In this document: piece after piece, positions 1 through 11,839 of the stretch
How the letters are laid out: each line of letters opens with the position of its first letter
Numbering within the stretch: position 1 is the stretch's first letter
Assembly (NCBI GenBank): GCA_963693305.1
Contig: OY855915.1
Coordinates: 13,363,840-13,427,839, forward strand
DNA length: 64,000 nucleotides
Source of the DNA: Meandrina meandrites
Lineage: Eukaryota; Cnidaria; Anthozoa; Scleractinia; Meandrinidae
Direction of reading: 5' to 3'
The notes under the pieces: generated by a model
The model's database searches: none
Seen by the model: the letters and a program-made list of their open reading frames with translations, nothing else
What the model was told of the DNA's origin: nothing
Program-made: the position numbers and the translations under genes

Positions 1-93
1 TAGGCCACAGAGCGCTCTGTGGTGTTTTGAATAGGCCACAACGCGCGCTGTGGTGTTTTGAATAGGCCGCAAAGCGCTCTGTGGTGTTTTGAT
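1..93. repeat. 31-bp tandem repeat, 3 units
   Basis: Three consecutive 31-bp units start taggccaca and end ggtgttttga followed by a or t. The middle of each unit is a near-palindrome (ccacagagcgctctgtgg in unit 1), so each unit could form a hairpin. The array runs off the left edge of the window, so its true copy number is unknown. Confidence 0.9.
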
Positions 94-860
94 CAGGGCA
101 GAAGATACTATTGCTGTTTTATAAAGCAAAGCGAACAAGGGACAGCTGGAAAGCATTCTGGCCATAAAATTTACTCGCCAACAAATGTATACTGAGAAGA
201 GGGCTGTCGCGAGCCGGCTTTCATACGAGTGACAAGATTGGAAGTAGAGAAATATTGCGCAGATTGACTGGTGGTTTTACAGCGCCGAAACTAAAATTGG
301 GTTACACTGCTTCTCAGGGATTTTGTTTTGCCTCGATCTGCAATACCACTGAACGATCTGAATGATTTGAGGATAATCGGAAGCACGATGGTTAGTTGCA
401 GTCCAAAACTTCCGACCATGCGGCGAGTACTTTAGCTACTGCTTCAGACGAATCACGTTTTGCCATTTCAAAAGCTGCGGTTTTCCTTGCTGCTTGTACC
501 CTCGCTTCTCTTGGGCACAAGGTTGGAGTAAAGGAATGTGTTTTCACCCCTCAGAAAAGGATCGTGGACCTGCAGGATTTCATGGGAAACGTGGTTGGCA
601 CAGTCACTCTACTGCGACTTATTACATGCAGGTGGCGAAAGTTATGCCCGCCAATTTCCGCTTCTTCAACACTCACTGGTTAAGAAGTGAACATTGTAGA
701 TCCAGGTGTTTTGTATCAAGATTGTAATAGCCTCAAAATTTTGTTCCAGCATTCTCGCATTAGATTTTGGAGAATGGGAGAATACACCTAATCTTGACCA
801 GGTTATCCCTTATTCCCATCTGTATATCCTTTTACCGAAGTCGAACGGAGGGATACCGCA
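94..860. other. No gene recognised
   Basis: Unique-looking sequence of mixed composition. An open frame of 95 codons on the plus strand (396-683) overlaps another in a second frame. Neither shows a recognisable domain, splice context or repeat, and I would not call either a gene. Confidence 0.5.
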
Positions 861-932
861 ACCCATTTTCACCCCTCCATATCTCATTGTCCTATATATT
901 CATGTGTATTGTAGGTGCTTTGAATATACTAC
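861..932 (+). repeat. 72-bp perfect direct repeat, copy 1
   Basis: This segment is identical over 72 bp to 1149-1220. The copies are 288 bp apart and both start acccattttcacccctcc. The intervening part contains a short C-rich tract (1070-1086). Perfect identity suggests a recent local duplication. Confidence 0.93.
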
Positions 933-1148
933 CATTCAAAGTACCGAAAATAATAAATGAATATTATCATAACAATAGATATCCCACAATCTTCTGCGCT
1001 GTATATATTACCGTGATTCCTTCCTTTGTGCACATTTCTCCTACGACATCACTTGTTGTGTATGCGAACCCACCCACCCACCCCCGGCATGACACGGTGA
1101 CAGACCTTCATGCACATGAATATACCACTGTCCACACTTGTGGACAGC

Positions 1149-1220
1149 ACCCATTTTCACCCCTCCATATCTCATTGTCCTATATATTCATGTGTATTGT
1201 AGGTGCTTTGAATATACTAC
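1149..1220 (+). repeat. 72-bp perfect direct repeat, copy 2
   Basis: Second copy of the 72-bp sequence at 861-932 with no mismatch. The flanking sequences outside the 72 bp differ. Confidence 0.93.
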
Positions 1221-3425
1221 TATTGTGTTGGCAGCATCTGGAATTTCCTTTTTGGAATTCAATGCCACCTTTGGGAAGGTGAATGACTGGCTCACTTCAC
1301 ATAACAAAGATGTCACTGAAGAGCAGAACCCCTTCAAATGACCTGGCAATGGGAATGTAAAATTATAAAATACTAGTTTATACAGGCTGTACATATAAGA
1401 GTGAAGATGTATTATATGCATGTATTACATACAATACATGCATATACATAATTCACCAAATTGTCATGATGTCATATATGGTCAAAAATTCATTGTCATT
1501 CATCATCTGCAAGTCAATATTGTTAACACTGAATGCAAAAGGTTTTTATTTCGGCTGTTGTTGTCAAAGTCATTCCCCTTAAATTATAGAACTAAACATG
1601 AGTTTTCAAATTTGCCTATTGGTTGACTATCTTATCTGGTTGGCCTTGTATGTAACATAATTCCTTAAACTTTAAAGCTTCAAGAAGCCTAATTATTTAA
1701 ACCGTTTACTTTATGCTGCATGAGAGCAAACGACGAGAGAAAGCAAAGCGTGAAATACAACATAAATGTATCGCAACAATGTCAAAGAGCACATAGCATA
1801 GCAAGTACATGTTTCATGATAAATGGGCACACTTTTAATCTAGAGTGATCAAATTTTTTCCAAATTCACAATGCTCTCAAGGCTACTACAACTATCAACA
1901 TAGAAAACACCCAGCCCTACCTTACACTCTTAATAAACAATACCAAAAACTTGCAAGAAGGTTTTTTCGAGGTCATCTTCAACCTAGTGTAGATTTAAAT
2001 GCAGAGGACCTCGCAGTTTTGAGATAAGAACTTTATGACATCACATGCAAACCAAGAATATGATTTTTAGGAAGACCACCTCTGTAGTTAATGTGGCTTT
2101 TATATTTAAATAAAGATTGATGATCATGATGATAATGATGAAGATATGCTGGTCACTGTAGAGATTATGCATTGTCAGGACAGTAAAACAGGTTGAAACG
2201 AATCACCAGGCCAAAGGGAGCTGAAATTCACATACATTTTGCGTATGGTTAGAGCTGCTTCTGGTGGATTGCACTCAAACCTAAACAATTTTAACAGGTT
2301 CTCAAAAGCCACTTTTTGTACTAATTTGCCACAATTACATAGAAATAAAACTTTCATCAGCTTGCCTTTGTCAAAATGGTGCAAATGGTTGCAGCATCTA
2401 CTCTGACTCCAAATTTTTCAAATGGCTCAAAAATTTTTGAAGCAGAAGTCAAAGTGCCTCCACACATCTGAAAATTTTGCAAATCATGAAGTAACACCGT
2501 TTACATTCACCTTCTATTTCAATAATGTAGCTGTACTACTGCAAAACATTGGGTCAAATGTTAATTTCAAAAATATCATTTCTACCCAAATTTGTTCACC
2601 AGCTACATAACATAATGTATGGTTGTATTTAAGACACATTGCTAGTACTCAACAAATGAGATTGTGAATGATTGTTCACAAGCATTTTAGGTTTTTGTAC
2701 TTGGCACCCGGCTTACTGTTTTCATTGTTGCACCGTGTTCTTAACAATTAATGTTTGTGCAAATTTGCTTTGGTTTGTAAGGATCTCAATTAAAGTCTGT
2801 TAAAGCATATTAGTTTGTTTACACAAATGTCATTTCAATTTGCACCATAGATGTATTATATCCATTAATTATATAGCCATGTCTCACAAAGACTGGGAAC
2901 TACCAAATTTGTGTATTTGATTGGCTAAAATCGATGTTGATCACTGGCTAGATTTTCCCATCTAGAGTGGCATCTAGAAAAAGCAAAAACGTTGACCTGT
3001 TTTTGCAAAAACATAATAAACGAAAACACTAAAAAGCTTGACGCAAAAAAAGATTAAAAGAACCAGCACAACTCGCAAATGTTTGTTCAGTTAACAGGCA
3101 CCGAATCACACATCATCTAGAGGTGAATTTGCAAAGAAATTCCAAGGCCAGAACTTAAAAGCACTCTTGACCTTGGTCGCGCATACAGACCTCCTGCTTG
3201 GTTAGTAAGAGCTAAGTATTGCATACAATTCATGCATATACTGTACTTCATTCACCAAATTGTCATGATGCCCATATACGGTCAAGAGTCATTGCCTGTT
3301 TTTATCCATTCATAAAAATATTTAAGATCTTTTAAATCTCAACTCAAAACTTTCCTTTTGGAAAAACGTATTTATTCTTAATGATTTTTATCTTTATTGC
3401 ACTTAAGCATTTTATATACAGCTCA
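1221..3425. other. Non-coding, several dispersed repeat blocks
   Basis: No convincing gene. The stretch carries blocks found elsewhere in the window. 1440-1525 resembles 3240-3300 directly and 16945-17035 in inverse orientation (shared text around caccaaattgtcatgatg). 1577-1640 matches the reverse complement of 16600-16655. 2400-2610 matches the reverse complement of about 17400-17590. The block order differs between the two ends, so this is a dispersed family and not one clean inverted repeat. Confidence 0.6.
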
Positions 3426-3610
3426 TTTACCATTGCCATTGCTATTACCATTACCATTTACCATTGCCCTTACCATTACCTGTGACATTACCATTACCAC
3501 TGTTATTGCTATTACCATTGTCATTGCTATTACCATTACCATTGCCATTACCATTACCATCACCATTGCCCTTACCATTACCTGTGACATTGTCATTGCC
3601 ATCGTCATTA
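3426..3610. repeat. (CCATTR)n hexanucleotide minisatellite
   Basis: About 185 bp made of ccatta/ccattg-type hexamers with variants. A longer internal module (ttaccattgcccttaccatt followed by acctgtgacatt) appears twice, near 3458 and 3562, showing higher-order duplication. Because the hexamer has no stop codon in several frames, open frames of 60-73 codons arise on both strands. They are by-products of the repeat. Confidence 0.9.
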
Positions 3611-4379
3611 AAAGTTAATCCAAATAAGGACAACTTTATGGTGTTATTCACCAGAGTTGGTTAGATGAACTCGAAGCCAAAATTTCGGTTTCTTTCAAAC
3701 CATCATCAAGCCAATGACAAAAAATAGAAAGCCTGGAGGTTTTTAACGTTACATGTTATTGCATTATTTGCATATCAACAGTTCATGGTTCCCCTTTAAT
3801 TTAGGCCATAGATAATTAGGGGCTGCCTTCTTTTTTATGTGATAAGTTTCCTTAAATAAAGGTAAATTTCAGTTACTGTCCCTGTCAATTATGCTGGTAT
3901 TGTCCCTCACTGTGTCGAGGTAAAATTCTTTGATGTCAATACAATGGCTCTTTGTGTTCAGACAGCACAGGAAATTGCATAGTGCTAAAAGATGTTGAAA
4001 ATTGGCGCAAGTATTCAGATGATTAAATATTGTGCTGTCTTTCAACTCTATTCTTTCATCTTTATCTCATAAACTGGAACTTTCATAATTCAGTGAGGAT
4101 ATTGTCCAGTGTTGGTAAGATTTTAAATTCCAATTACATGTATGAATGACTGCAGTAAACAAGTGGCTGAGATAATTATCTAATGGATGATTGTGCTTAG
4201 TTTTTTTTAATTTGCAAAGCTTAATACAAAATATAAAGGGGCATCCATAATTAAAACAATGTTTGAGACAAAAAAGAGAGAAAAATATAGTTGTTTTAAT
4301 CTCAGTCCTGAAAGCAAATTGTACCATGGCCAAATAAGGGCATGACTAAATTAAATTCCATGCACAGTTGAAAGAAACA
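3611..4379. other. No gene; one dispersed repeat block
   Basis: No coding signal. About 4075-4145 (core gtgaggatattgtccagtgt) is the reverse complement of a block at 16340-16400, linking this stretch to the same dispersed family. Confidence 0.55.
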
Positions 4380-4384
4380 ATGAA

Positions 4385-4560
4385 GGATTGGTTGCCCTAA
4401 AAACAGTGACTCTTCCACAAAGAAGAGAATTTCACTTTCAGCATTACTACATTACCATGATTGCCAGACATGTTTTCTACTGAGGAATCCACGATCAGTC
4501 ACAAGTCATCTATTCCTTAAAGGACTTAATCATTCGTTCTTTTTTATTGCTGTTGTTGTT
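4385..4560 (+). repeat. Repeat block Q, copy 1
   Basis: Shares an ordered series of words with 11840-12010 (cagtgactcttccacaaaga, gcattacta, ctactgag, cacaagtcatct, acttaatgattg-like) and more weakly with 8455-8550 and 9940-10030. No coding potential. Confidence 0.65.
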
Positions 4561-4797
4561 TTTTAACTAGATGCTAAAATACCATTAATAATGTAATATT
4601 GAGAACCTCAAAGGTAATGCCATGGAGGAAAAGGTTAGAGATGCTATGCAGACATGACTTATGAATTATGAATTATAAAAAGAACCGTAATTAATGCAAG
4701 AACAGAAAAAACGAGTAAGATAATACTGAACAGCTCATATTAACAACAAATATTATCCCTATGTGACATCTTGAACATATGTTGCATGTTCTCCTTG

Positions 4798-4960
4798 TCA
4801 GTTCTTTCAAGTTAAGATCACACCAACTGTCAACCACAGTGGAAAATATCTTGAAAACATAAACCTTAACCCAACGTTGCTGATCACAGTTTTGACAGTC
4901 AAGTTTCTTGTCACCAACACCATACTACAGAGCTAATAAACTTGACTGATCATCATGATG
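4798..4960 (+). repeat. Repeat block T, copy 1
   Basis: Aligns with 9040-9235 and 13335-13570: a 'tctttcaagtTaAGAaCACACC' start, a 'gtcaaccacagtgg / gtcagccaggtag' centre and a 'caagttt...aacttgactgatca' end. Copy 1 is the most diverged of the three. Confidence 0.6.
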
Positions 4961-5435
4961 TGCCATTAACACTGAAAAAGTTGCTAAGGGACAACATGAA
5001 ACTGAAAATTATAGAAATAGTGAGAACAAACAATACGATTACTAGATTGACACAGAAAAAGTATTGGATTATCAGACTGAAGCCACACAGAAACAATTTA
5101 GTCTGAATAATATTTCTGTAAGTCTTGTATAATTTACTATATACTTCATAATGTTTTATATATTTATAATCCTACTTGTGTTTTTTTTTTTAAAGAATAT
5201 TGAAATATTCTTTTATTCTATCGAATTAAATTTTTAATTTTATTCAAATATTTTAATTTATAAATATTTATCTTTTTAAATTCTTACTCCATGTTTCACT
5301 ATAGTCTTCAATACCTATTTTAGTAAGTGTATGCGCATGGATGAAGCCACGCATAGCCATTTTAACTAATGATGATTAAAATTTTGTATTTATTTTATAT
5401 AAAAGAATTCTACTGTTGACACTAATTACACTTAT

Positions 5436-5478
5436 ACTTAACACTCCTGAAGAAAGCCAAGACCCCAAAACGTTGAGT
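5436..5478 (+). ncRNA. Hammerhead-like core, type 1, copy 1 (decayed)
   Basis: The conserved hammerhead segment CUGANGA is present as CTGAAGA (5447-5453). It is followed by a short G/C-paired element (gcc..aagacc) and AAAAC (5467-5471) where the family has GAAAC. Outer sequence acttaac (5436-5442) can pair with gttgagt (5472-5478) apart from one G-U. Hammerhead motifs of this kind are known from Penelope-like elements. The missing G of GAAAC argues that this copy is inactive. The folding is inferred by eye. Confidence 0.35.
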
Positions 5479-5790
5479 AAAGGAAATCCTATTTGAAGTT
5501 GGATTTTCAACAATCTTTTTCAATAATTTCAAGCCTCCATGGTTGCTACAAGTGATCCTCGTATTTGGACTTATAAAAGGATAGCATTGTTTGAATGTCA
5601 ACACCCAAACATTCAAGGATTGACTGTCCATGGCTGCCACTGCCCAGGTGATGGGTTGTGCGCATGCATGAGGTCCTGGCAAGACCATGAGATGTGTTCT
5701 GTGACTTCCCCCAACATTTTTCAATTTTTAGAAACATAAAACGACAGACAATGACAGACAGAAAATAGAAAAACCCGAAGTAAATGGAAG

Positions 5791-5835
5791 CCACTGATGA
5801 GGCCTAGGAAGGCAAAAACAGCTGCAATTGTTGCC
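5791..5835 (+). ncRNA. Hammerhead-like core, type 2, copy 1 (decayed)
   Basis: CTGATGA (5794-5800) is followed by ggcc-taggaa-ggc, a small stem and loop, and then aaaaac. This is the order CUGAUGA, helix II, GAAAC with the G lost. I could not find convincing partners for helices I and III, so the assignment stays tentative. Confidence 0.3.
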
Positions 5836-6529
5836 ACCGCATAGGTGATACGGGTTTTTCTTCAAATGTGTGTGGCCCTGACCAGGCTGTGGGATGTGTT
5901 TTGTTACTTCACTATTCGTTTTTTGGATAGTTAGAGGAAATACATGTAATAAATAGCTCCATAGATAGATGAATTGATAGATCAAAGGATTCCTAGATAG
6001 GTAACAAGAAGATGACCATACACTTTCCGAATTAATTATAACTATAACAACATTCTTAATTCTGATTGGTTCTTAGCACGCCCTGTGTCTTGCCAAATTA
6101 GAGCACCCACAGCTGAAGTGTCCAACAACAGTGTCCAATATGAAGGTGTCCAATAACAAAGTTCATTTTCTACAAATGGGCACGCTCTTTATTTGGTTCC
6201 TTATTGTGACTAAAATCTCCTTAACATTCCTAAAACCTCCAGTTGTAAAAATGGCTTATTGTCATAGTGATGATAACACCACAACATGCTTCGCTTTGTC
6301 TAAATTTTTGCTCAAATATTTTTATACTTATGATTAATTTAAATACATATTGGACTTTGTGTTGTCCAATTTTCTCTGTAGTCATACTCGTGATTAAACA
6401 AATTGGACTCCTGCTACACTGGGTCTTCAGGTTTTGTTAATCACTTGTATGATTACAGACCAAATTGCACTCCACTCAGTCCTTTTTCAATTATCTATCA
6501 TTATCGAAAGTCCACTGGCTTGATTCTCT

Positions 6530-6850
6530 GTTATCTCTCTTGAGGATGAGTTGGAGCAGGCTGTTGGTGTCAAGTTGTTGCAAGAAGCATACTCACTGAA
6601 ATTGAATTGAGCAGAGAAATCCTTTGCAGTAAACAACACATTCCAAATAGCAGTGTTTTATACATGAGGAAAAGACCATGGTTTTTGTGATTTCAAATAT
6701 TTTAGAAGGCATTTAGAAAGGGGACTAGTTGCAAAAATTGTTCACAAGCTTGGGGTAGACAAAAGCATACAGTTTTGACCAGCTTTGTTATAGTGGCTGA
6801 ATGTCGGTTCAACTACATAGTCTTGGAGACTAGCAAACTCGAACATTTAA
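6530..6850 (+). repeat. Repeat block S, copy 1
   Basis: Aligns with 11195-11440 over its full length: gatgagttggagc, gctgttggtgtca, gatttcaaatatttt, caagcttgggg, agcatacag, ggctgaatg, gagactagcaaact. Its first third also matches 8590-8680 and 12890-12985. It reads in no frame for long. Confidence 0.7.
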
Positions 6851-7478
6851 ACACACTTATGTTGATCACTTGCCATATATCAATTATGGTGTATGTTTCA
6901 TGTCTGTTTATTATGCTTTTGATATTTTGTTGACTGTCTGGAATCACAAGTATAATGCAAAGACCAATATGTTTGATATAATAGGATCCACACAAGAGCC
7001 AATCAACATGACGCCAATATTTCTGTTAGTCAGAAAAGTATTCTAGCTGTCCAACACTTTCAAAGCCATTGAACATGACACTAACAATCATAGAAAGTGT
7101 GAGAACAAATGATAAGATTACTAGATTGAAACAGAAAAGTACTGAATTTTCAGACTAAAGCCGGCCATAAACAATTTAATCTAACCAAGTTTTTAGTAGT
7201 TCTTTTATTAATCTTCTGTTTGTATTTTCTTTCTTTGTTCAATAAAATTTTGTTTTATTGTTATTTTTAATTAGTTTTATTCAATCATTCTTATGTTTAT
7301 TTAATTACTTTTTTTTTCAAATTTGTGCTTCATGCATCACTGTAGTTTTTCAGTCTTGTGTCAGTAACCACATGTGTCTGAATGGTGCCACAGGCAACCA
7401 TCTCAACCAATTATCATTGGGATTTTTTATTTAGCTTATATCAAAAAAAATTGAACCGCTGGCACACGTTAAATTTAT

Positions 7479-7521
7479 ACTCAACACTCCTGAAGAAGGG
7501 CAAGACCCTGTTACGTTTAGT
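7479..7521 (+). ncRNA. Hammerhead-like core, type 1, copy 2 (decayed)
   Basis: CTGAAGA (7490-7496) is followed by a clear stem agGGcaagaCCct and then gttac in place of GAAAC. Outer strands actcaac (7479-7485) and gtttagt (7515-7521) can pair with one mismatch. It aligns with the copy at 5436-5478. In combination they suggest an ancestor with a complete core. Confidence 0.35.
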
Positions 7522-7780
7522 AAAGGTTAGGGAAGTCCTATTTGGAATTGGATTCATGACAGTTTTACTTTATAATTTGAAGTCTTCACAAACACTACAA
7601 GTTATCCTCTTATCTGGAGTTATACGAGGATACCATTGTTCAAATACCCAGACCTATTACAGAGGTACAAAGATTTAAGTACATTGAAAGACAGAAAAAC
7701 AGATAGAGATAAATAGATAGAAAGAAATGTAAAGCCACCAAGGGTATGTTTACATTACTTCTGGGCCTGATCGCTATGTC

Positions 7781-7825
7781 ATGCTGATGAGACCTAACAA
7801 GGCCATAACAGCTATAAACGGTGGC
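7781..7825 (+). ncRNA. Hammerhead-like core, type 2, copy 2 (decayed)
   Basis: CTGATGA at 7784-7790, then gacc-taacaa-ggcc (helix II with one mismatch), then ataac where GAAAC is expected. It aligns with 5791-5835 and 12411-12455. Confidence 0.3.
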
Positions 7826-8454
7826 ATATACCCATGTAATAAGTTGTGCGCATGCGTTAGGTCCTGGCCAAGCCGTGAGATGTGTTTTGTGACTTCTTTT
7901 CACATTTTATTTATGGACAGACAGAAAGGTAGAACAATAGATAGATAAAGAGCCATGTAAGTCATCCTGTTGCTTCAAGGACTGCAATTGGGGATAAAAT
8001 CCTTCAAATTGAAGGTGTCCCGATTGTCAGGGCAGAAAACTGTTGCAAAAATGGACTTTTAGCAGTTGTCTTCTTAAAATTGCTTATGGTGTATGTTTTC
8101 TTGTCTGTATTATCTTATAGATTTTTATTGATTATCTGGGATCACTAATATCTTGAGAGCTCTTAAAGTGTGAGACAAATTGATTGTCACCAAGAATACG
8201 AATCGATATCCTGCATTTCATATGACAAAAAAAGCAATACCTTTCACATATACCAGCATATATTGTGCTGCACAGGTCCATTTTCTACAAACAAAATCGT
8301 TTCAACAATCGGACAGAATTATTTTGTGGTGTCCACTAAGATGATTGTAGCTTGAATCTTTGAAATGTTTTCTTATAGTTGCATGTGTTGACCCTTTGTG
8401 ACAACATGTAATTTAAAAGCAAGTGACTTGTTTTCTTGTTGCCCTCATACACAC

Positions 8455-9240
8455 TCTTCCTCACAGGAGACCATTTCACTTTGGATGTTACATTCTTGCC
8501 ATGATGAACCATTTCGCATCCTGTGGAACCCTTCATCAGACACAAGCCAGCATAACAGATGAACAAAATTTTGCAGAACCACAGTGGGAGCGGTTGTTGT
8601 CATCTGGTTACAACAAGCATATGCACTCTAATTGTATTGAGCCAAAAAAAGCCTCAGCAGTAAACATGTCCTGATTTTTTTTAATTTTTATTTTTAACAT
8701 GGTTTACTTTCCTCAGTTCCCTTAGTGTAAATCCTTTATGGCATCTGTTTTCATGTGTTTGTTTTGTTGCAAATCTTCTTATTGACTACCAGTGACCACA
8801 AGTATTCAAATACCTTTTTAAGGGCAAGACAAATTAATTGTCACTGAAGCTGCAATTTGATGTTGCATTTCACGTGTGAAACAAGCTAACTGTGTCAGCT
8901 AATCTCAAGCTGCCGTGGCTGTTTTTCTATAAATTGGACCTGGTAAGCAAAATCTCTCGATTATCTTAAAGAATAACTTGATGGCATTCCCTGATGTGTT
9001 AATAATTTTAAAGTTTGCCAAGTTTGTTTTCTTATCACTTCTTTAAAGTTAAGAACACACCATCAGCTGTCAGCCAGGTAGCAACACTGTTGGAAAGATA
9101 AAACTTCACCTACAGTTGATGACTACAATAAACATCACCAAGTTAGGGCAGGCAAGTTGTAATTGTCAGGAGCCACAACACATTTTCAGCTGTCCTAACA
9201 CTGATGAAGGTGCTTCCCTCTATCCAAAAACTGTTTGATT
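8455..9240 (+). repeat. Repeat blocks Q, S and T in one series
   Basis: Here block Q (8455-8550), the first third of block S (8590-8680), a linking part (8700-8880, matching 13005-13180) and block T (9040-9235) follow each other in one orientation. From S onward the same order recurs at 12890-13570. This is the best evidence that the blocks belong to one long unit. Confidence 0.65.
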
Positions 9241-9721
9241 GTTTGACATGAAGAAAGTTATTGAAATGTTCATGTTTCTAAGGAAACAATAAAAGTAGAA
9301 TTAACAAACATTAAAAAAAAAACAATTAAAATCCAACGAAAGAGGAAGATGTGGATTTGGTTTATCCAACTAAGGAACTTTAAATAAAATATTTCCTTAT
9401 TACATTAGAAGTCAGTAGAATATAACAACTTTTTGGTGGAAAAGTGAGCTACAAAGTTTATTTGGTACCTTCGCAAAGCCAAAGAAGCTGTCTTAATTAT
9501 CATCAACAATACTCTTGAACGCCATGGAATGAACAAACGCCACAAAACTCAATCTGTTTTTATCTGTATATTTTTTACAATTATTTTAATTCTTTTTGCA
9601 CTTCTTTTTCTATTGTACACGTATCTTCTTTTTAGTTTGTCTACCAATCAAATTTCAGCCTTTTGTTTGTATTGTTTCAAATATTGTAACTTCCTATTTC
9701 AATTTTTACTTAGCTTTTTCA
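9241..9721. other. No gene; AT-rich link
   Basis: AT-rich and without a supported gene. 9365-9390 (caactaaggaa..taaataaa) recurs at 13680-13705, so the repeat unit extends into this stretch. Confidence 0.5.
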
Positions 9722-9763
9722 GCCCCTGAAGAAGGTAAGTTTTGCCAAACCAAAATATTGGGA
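9722..9763 (+). ncRNA. Hammerhead-like core, third type-1 locus (decayed)
   Basis: CTGAAGA (9726-9732) is followed by agg-taagtttt-gcc and then aaaccaaaatattggg. The outer strand gccc can pair with ggg at the far side. The order CUGANGA, helix II, A-rich core is again present, with the GAAAC part altered. Confidence 0.25.
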
Positions 9764-10625
9764 AATAAAATTTTTATTTAACCTTTTCAGCTGTCTGATC
9801 AGCCTTGCATCAAGTTTAACGTTTTATTTTAAATTGCTGATCCTGATCTACACCAAGATCCGGCTTCTCTTCGCTGCTGTTTGTCCAAGTGATCCTTGCA
9901 TAATTCCAGTACATTAATGAACAATATTTTGCTCAGGAGAGCAGTTTACTTTTAGCATTACTATCTTGCCGTGACGAACCACAACATTTTTTAGTGGGGA
10001 ACCCTGTATCAATCACAAGTCTGGGTATCAAATTTCTTTTGTTCAAGGAAGAAACAAACATGCAAGCTCAGAAATGTCCATAATAAAATTAGTTTCTAAT
10101 ATGATCTATTCAGTATAATATCACTTATTATTTCTTACATCATTGCACTTATTCCAGTTTTGTTGTATTTGTCTCTTTTGCTAAGCATTTCTTATCTTTT
10201 CACTTCATGGGTTTCCTTGGAGGTTCTCAGCATTGTATCATTCATAATAAGTTATTCTCTTAACATACTTCCTCCTGAAGAATAATGTGAAAATTTTCCA
10301 TTCCCAGAAGTGCAATGCCTTGACAAAATACATTAGTATTCAGCAAACCTATCCACTTGTCATCCTTTTTGTGCCATACACAAGCTCCAACTAACCCACA
10401 CACCTACTAGCCGACAAACATGCTGCCATCAGAGGTCAGGTGACTATAAGCATCTTTTGCAGCAGTCAGAGTCAAGAACAGATTGGAAACAAATCAGTGT
10501 CCACTTTAAAGGAAAAACATAAAAGTGTACGGAATCCATATCATTTACACTGGATTAAATTGACTTGATAATTTCCTCTAACAATGAGCTGTGCATATTT
10601 TTTTCTCATTTCCAGAATTAAATTA
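9764..10625. other. No gene recognised; weak block Q copy
   Basis: 9940-10030 resembles block Q (tttagcattactatcttgcc). The remainder shows nothing beyond AT-rich non-coding sequence. Confidence 0.5.
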
Positions 10626-11177
10626 TAGGATAAATTAGGATAGAATGAGATCGTAAAGGTATAGCATAGTGGGATGGGATAGGATATGATACGAAAGGAT
10701 ACGATGGATGGGATGGGATAGGATAAAAGGGAGTAGGATAAGAAAGGATAGGCTAACATGGGAAAGGATGGGATGGGATAGGATAGTATAGGATAGGACA
10801 GGACAGGATAGGATAGGCTAGGCTAGGATAGGCTAGGATAAGATGGGATAGGATAGGATAGGATAGGATAGGATAGGATAGGATAGGATAAGATAGGATA
10901 GGATGGGATGGGATGGGATGGGATGGGATAGGATGGGATAGGATGGGATAGGATAGGATAGGATAGGATAGGGTAGGCTAGGCTAGGATAGGCTAGGATA
11001 AGATGGGATAGGATAGGATGGGATGGGATGGGATGGGATGAGATAGGATGGGATAGGATAGGATAGGATAGGAAAGGATAGGAAAGGAATGGGATGGGGT
11101 AGGATAGGATAGGATAGGATACGATAGGATACGATATGATAGTATATGATAGGATAGGATAAGATAGGATAAGAAAG
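10626..11177. repeat. (GGATA)n pentanucleotide satellite, 0.55 kb
   Basis: About 550 bp of ggata units with ggatg, ggcta and acgata variants. A longer module (aggctaggctaggataggct followed by aggataagatggg) occurs at about 10816 and again at about 10976, giving a 160-bp higher-order period. On the minus strand the pentamer reads Ser-Tyr-Pro-Ile-Leu in every frame, which explains open frames of 121-137 codons. These are by-products and not genes. Confidence 0.95.
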
Positions 11178-11194
11178 ATGGCAGGATTCTCTGT

Positions 11195-11440
11195 GATCTC
11201 CTTTGATGATGAGTTGGAGCCAGCTGTTGGTGTCACCTTTTGGCACCAAGCATATGCATTGCAATTGTATTAAGGAGAGAAAAGCCTTTTGTGATTTCAA
11301 ATATTTTGGACAGCATTTAGAAAATGAACTAGTAGCAGAAACTGGCACAAGCTTGGGGCAGTCAATAGCATACAGCTTTGACCATATGTGTTAGAATGGC
11401 TGAATGGTGGTTTAACTGCATAGACTAAGAGACTAGCAAA
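11195..11440 (+). repeat. Repeat block S, copy 2
   Basis: Starts directly after the GGATA satellite and aligns with 6530-6850 along its length. It is followed at 11640-12010 by blocks also seen at 8270-8350 and 4385-4560. Confidence 0.7.
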
Positions 11441-11839
11441 CTACATTAAAGACACTGATGTTTACCAGTTGCCTTCTTTAATATCGTTTACAGTGTAGGT
11501 TTCATGTCCGCTTTCTTATGTTTCCGATATCTTGTTGACTGTATAGAGTCACAAATATTAAAAATTTGTTTCTTTTTACCTGGAGTACAAACCAATATTT
11601 TTCACTTCACAAGAAAAGCAAACCTTTTTTTCACTATACCAAACAAATTGTGCTGTCTCATTAACTGACCATGAACTAAATCTTTTTGATAAGAATTATT
11701 ATATGGCATTCGCTGATGCGTCAATAAATTGACACTTTTAATTCTTATATTTTATATGTATTTGTTAACCACTTGGAACTACATACAGTGTATACTTCAA
11801 AACAAAATGAATCATGTTAAGTTCCATGCACAGTGACAA

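Larger units (their letters stand above)
5000..5930 (+). repeat. Penelope-flank-like repeat, copy 1
   Basis: Collinear with 7075-7910 and, with a deletion, with 12050-12535. Shared landmarks in order: 'aatagtgagaacaaa', 'attactagattgacacag', 'agactgaagcc', 'ttcactatagt', 'tttgtatttatttta', 'aacactcctgaagaa', 'gtgatcctc..atttggac..taaaaggatagcattgttt', 'gtgcgcatgc..aggtcctgg', 'gatgtgtt..gtgacttc'. Two motifs in it resemble hammerhead-ribozyme cores and are listed separately. No open frame runs through it. Confidence 0.65.
7075..7910 (+). repeat. Penelope-flank-like repeat, copy 2
   Basis: Second copy of the unit at 5000-5930, same orientation and same landmark order. A 98-codon open frame at 7382-7678 lies wholly inside the repeat, differs between copies and is not supported as a gene. 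Confidence 0.65.

Noticed and set aside
396..1421. Several overlapping frames of 67-171 codons
   Set aside because: They run through the 72-bp repeats in different phases and show no protein family features.
3397..3664. Open frames on both strands rich in Thr-Ile, Leu-Pro or Asn-Gly
   Set aside because: They lie in the CCATTR minisatellite and exist only because the hexamer lacks stops.
7382..7678. 98-codon open frame
   Set aside because: Lies inside the Penelope-flank-like repeat and is not kept open in the other copies.
10541..11348. Ser-Tyr-Pro-Ile-Leu repeat 'proteins' on the minus strand
   Set aside because: Direct translation of the GGATA satellite; all phases look alike and no start, domain or splice context supports them.
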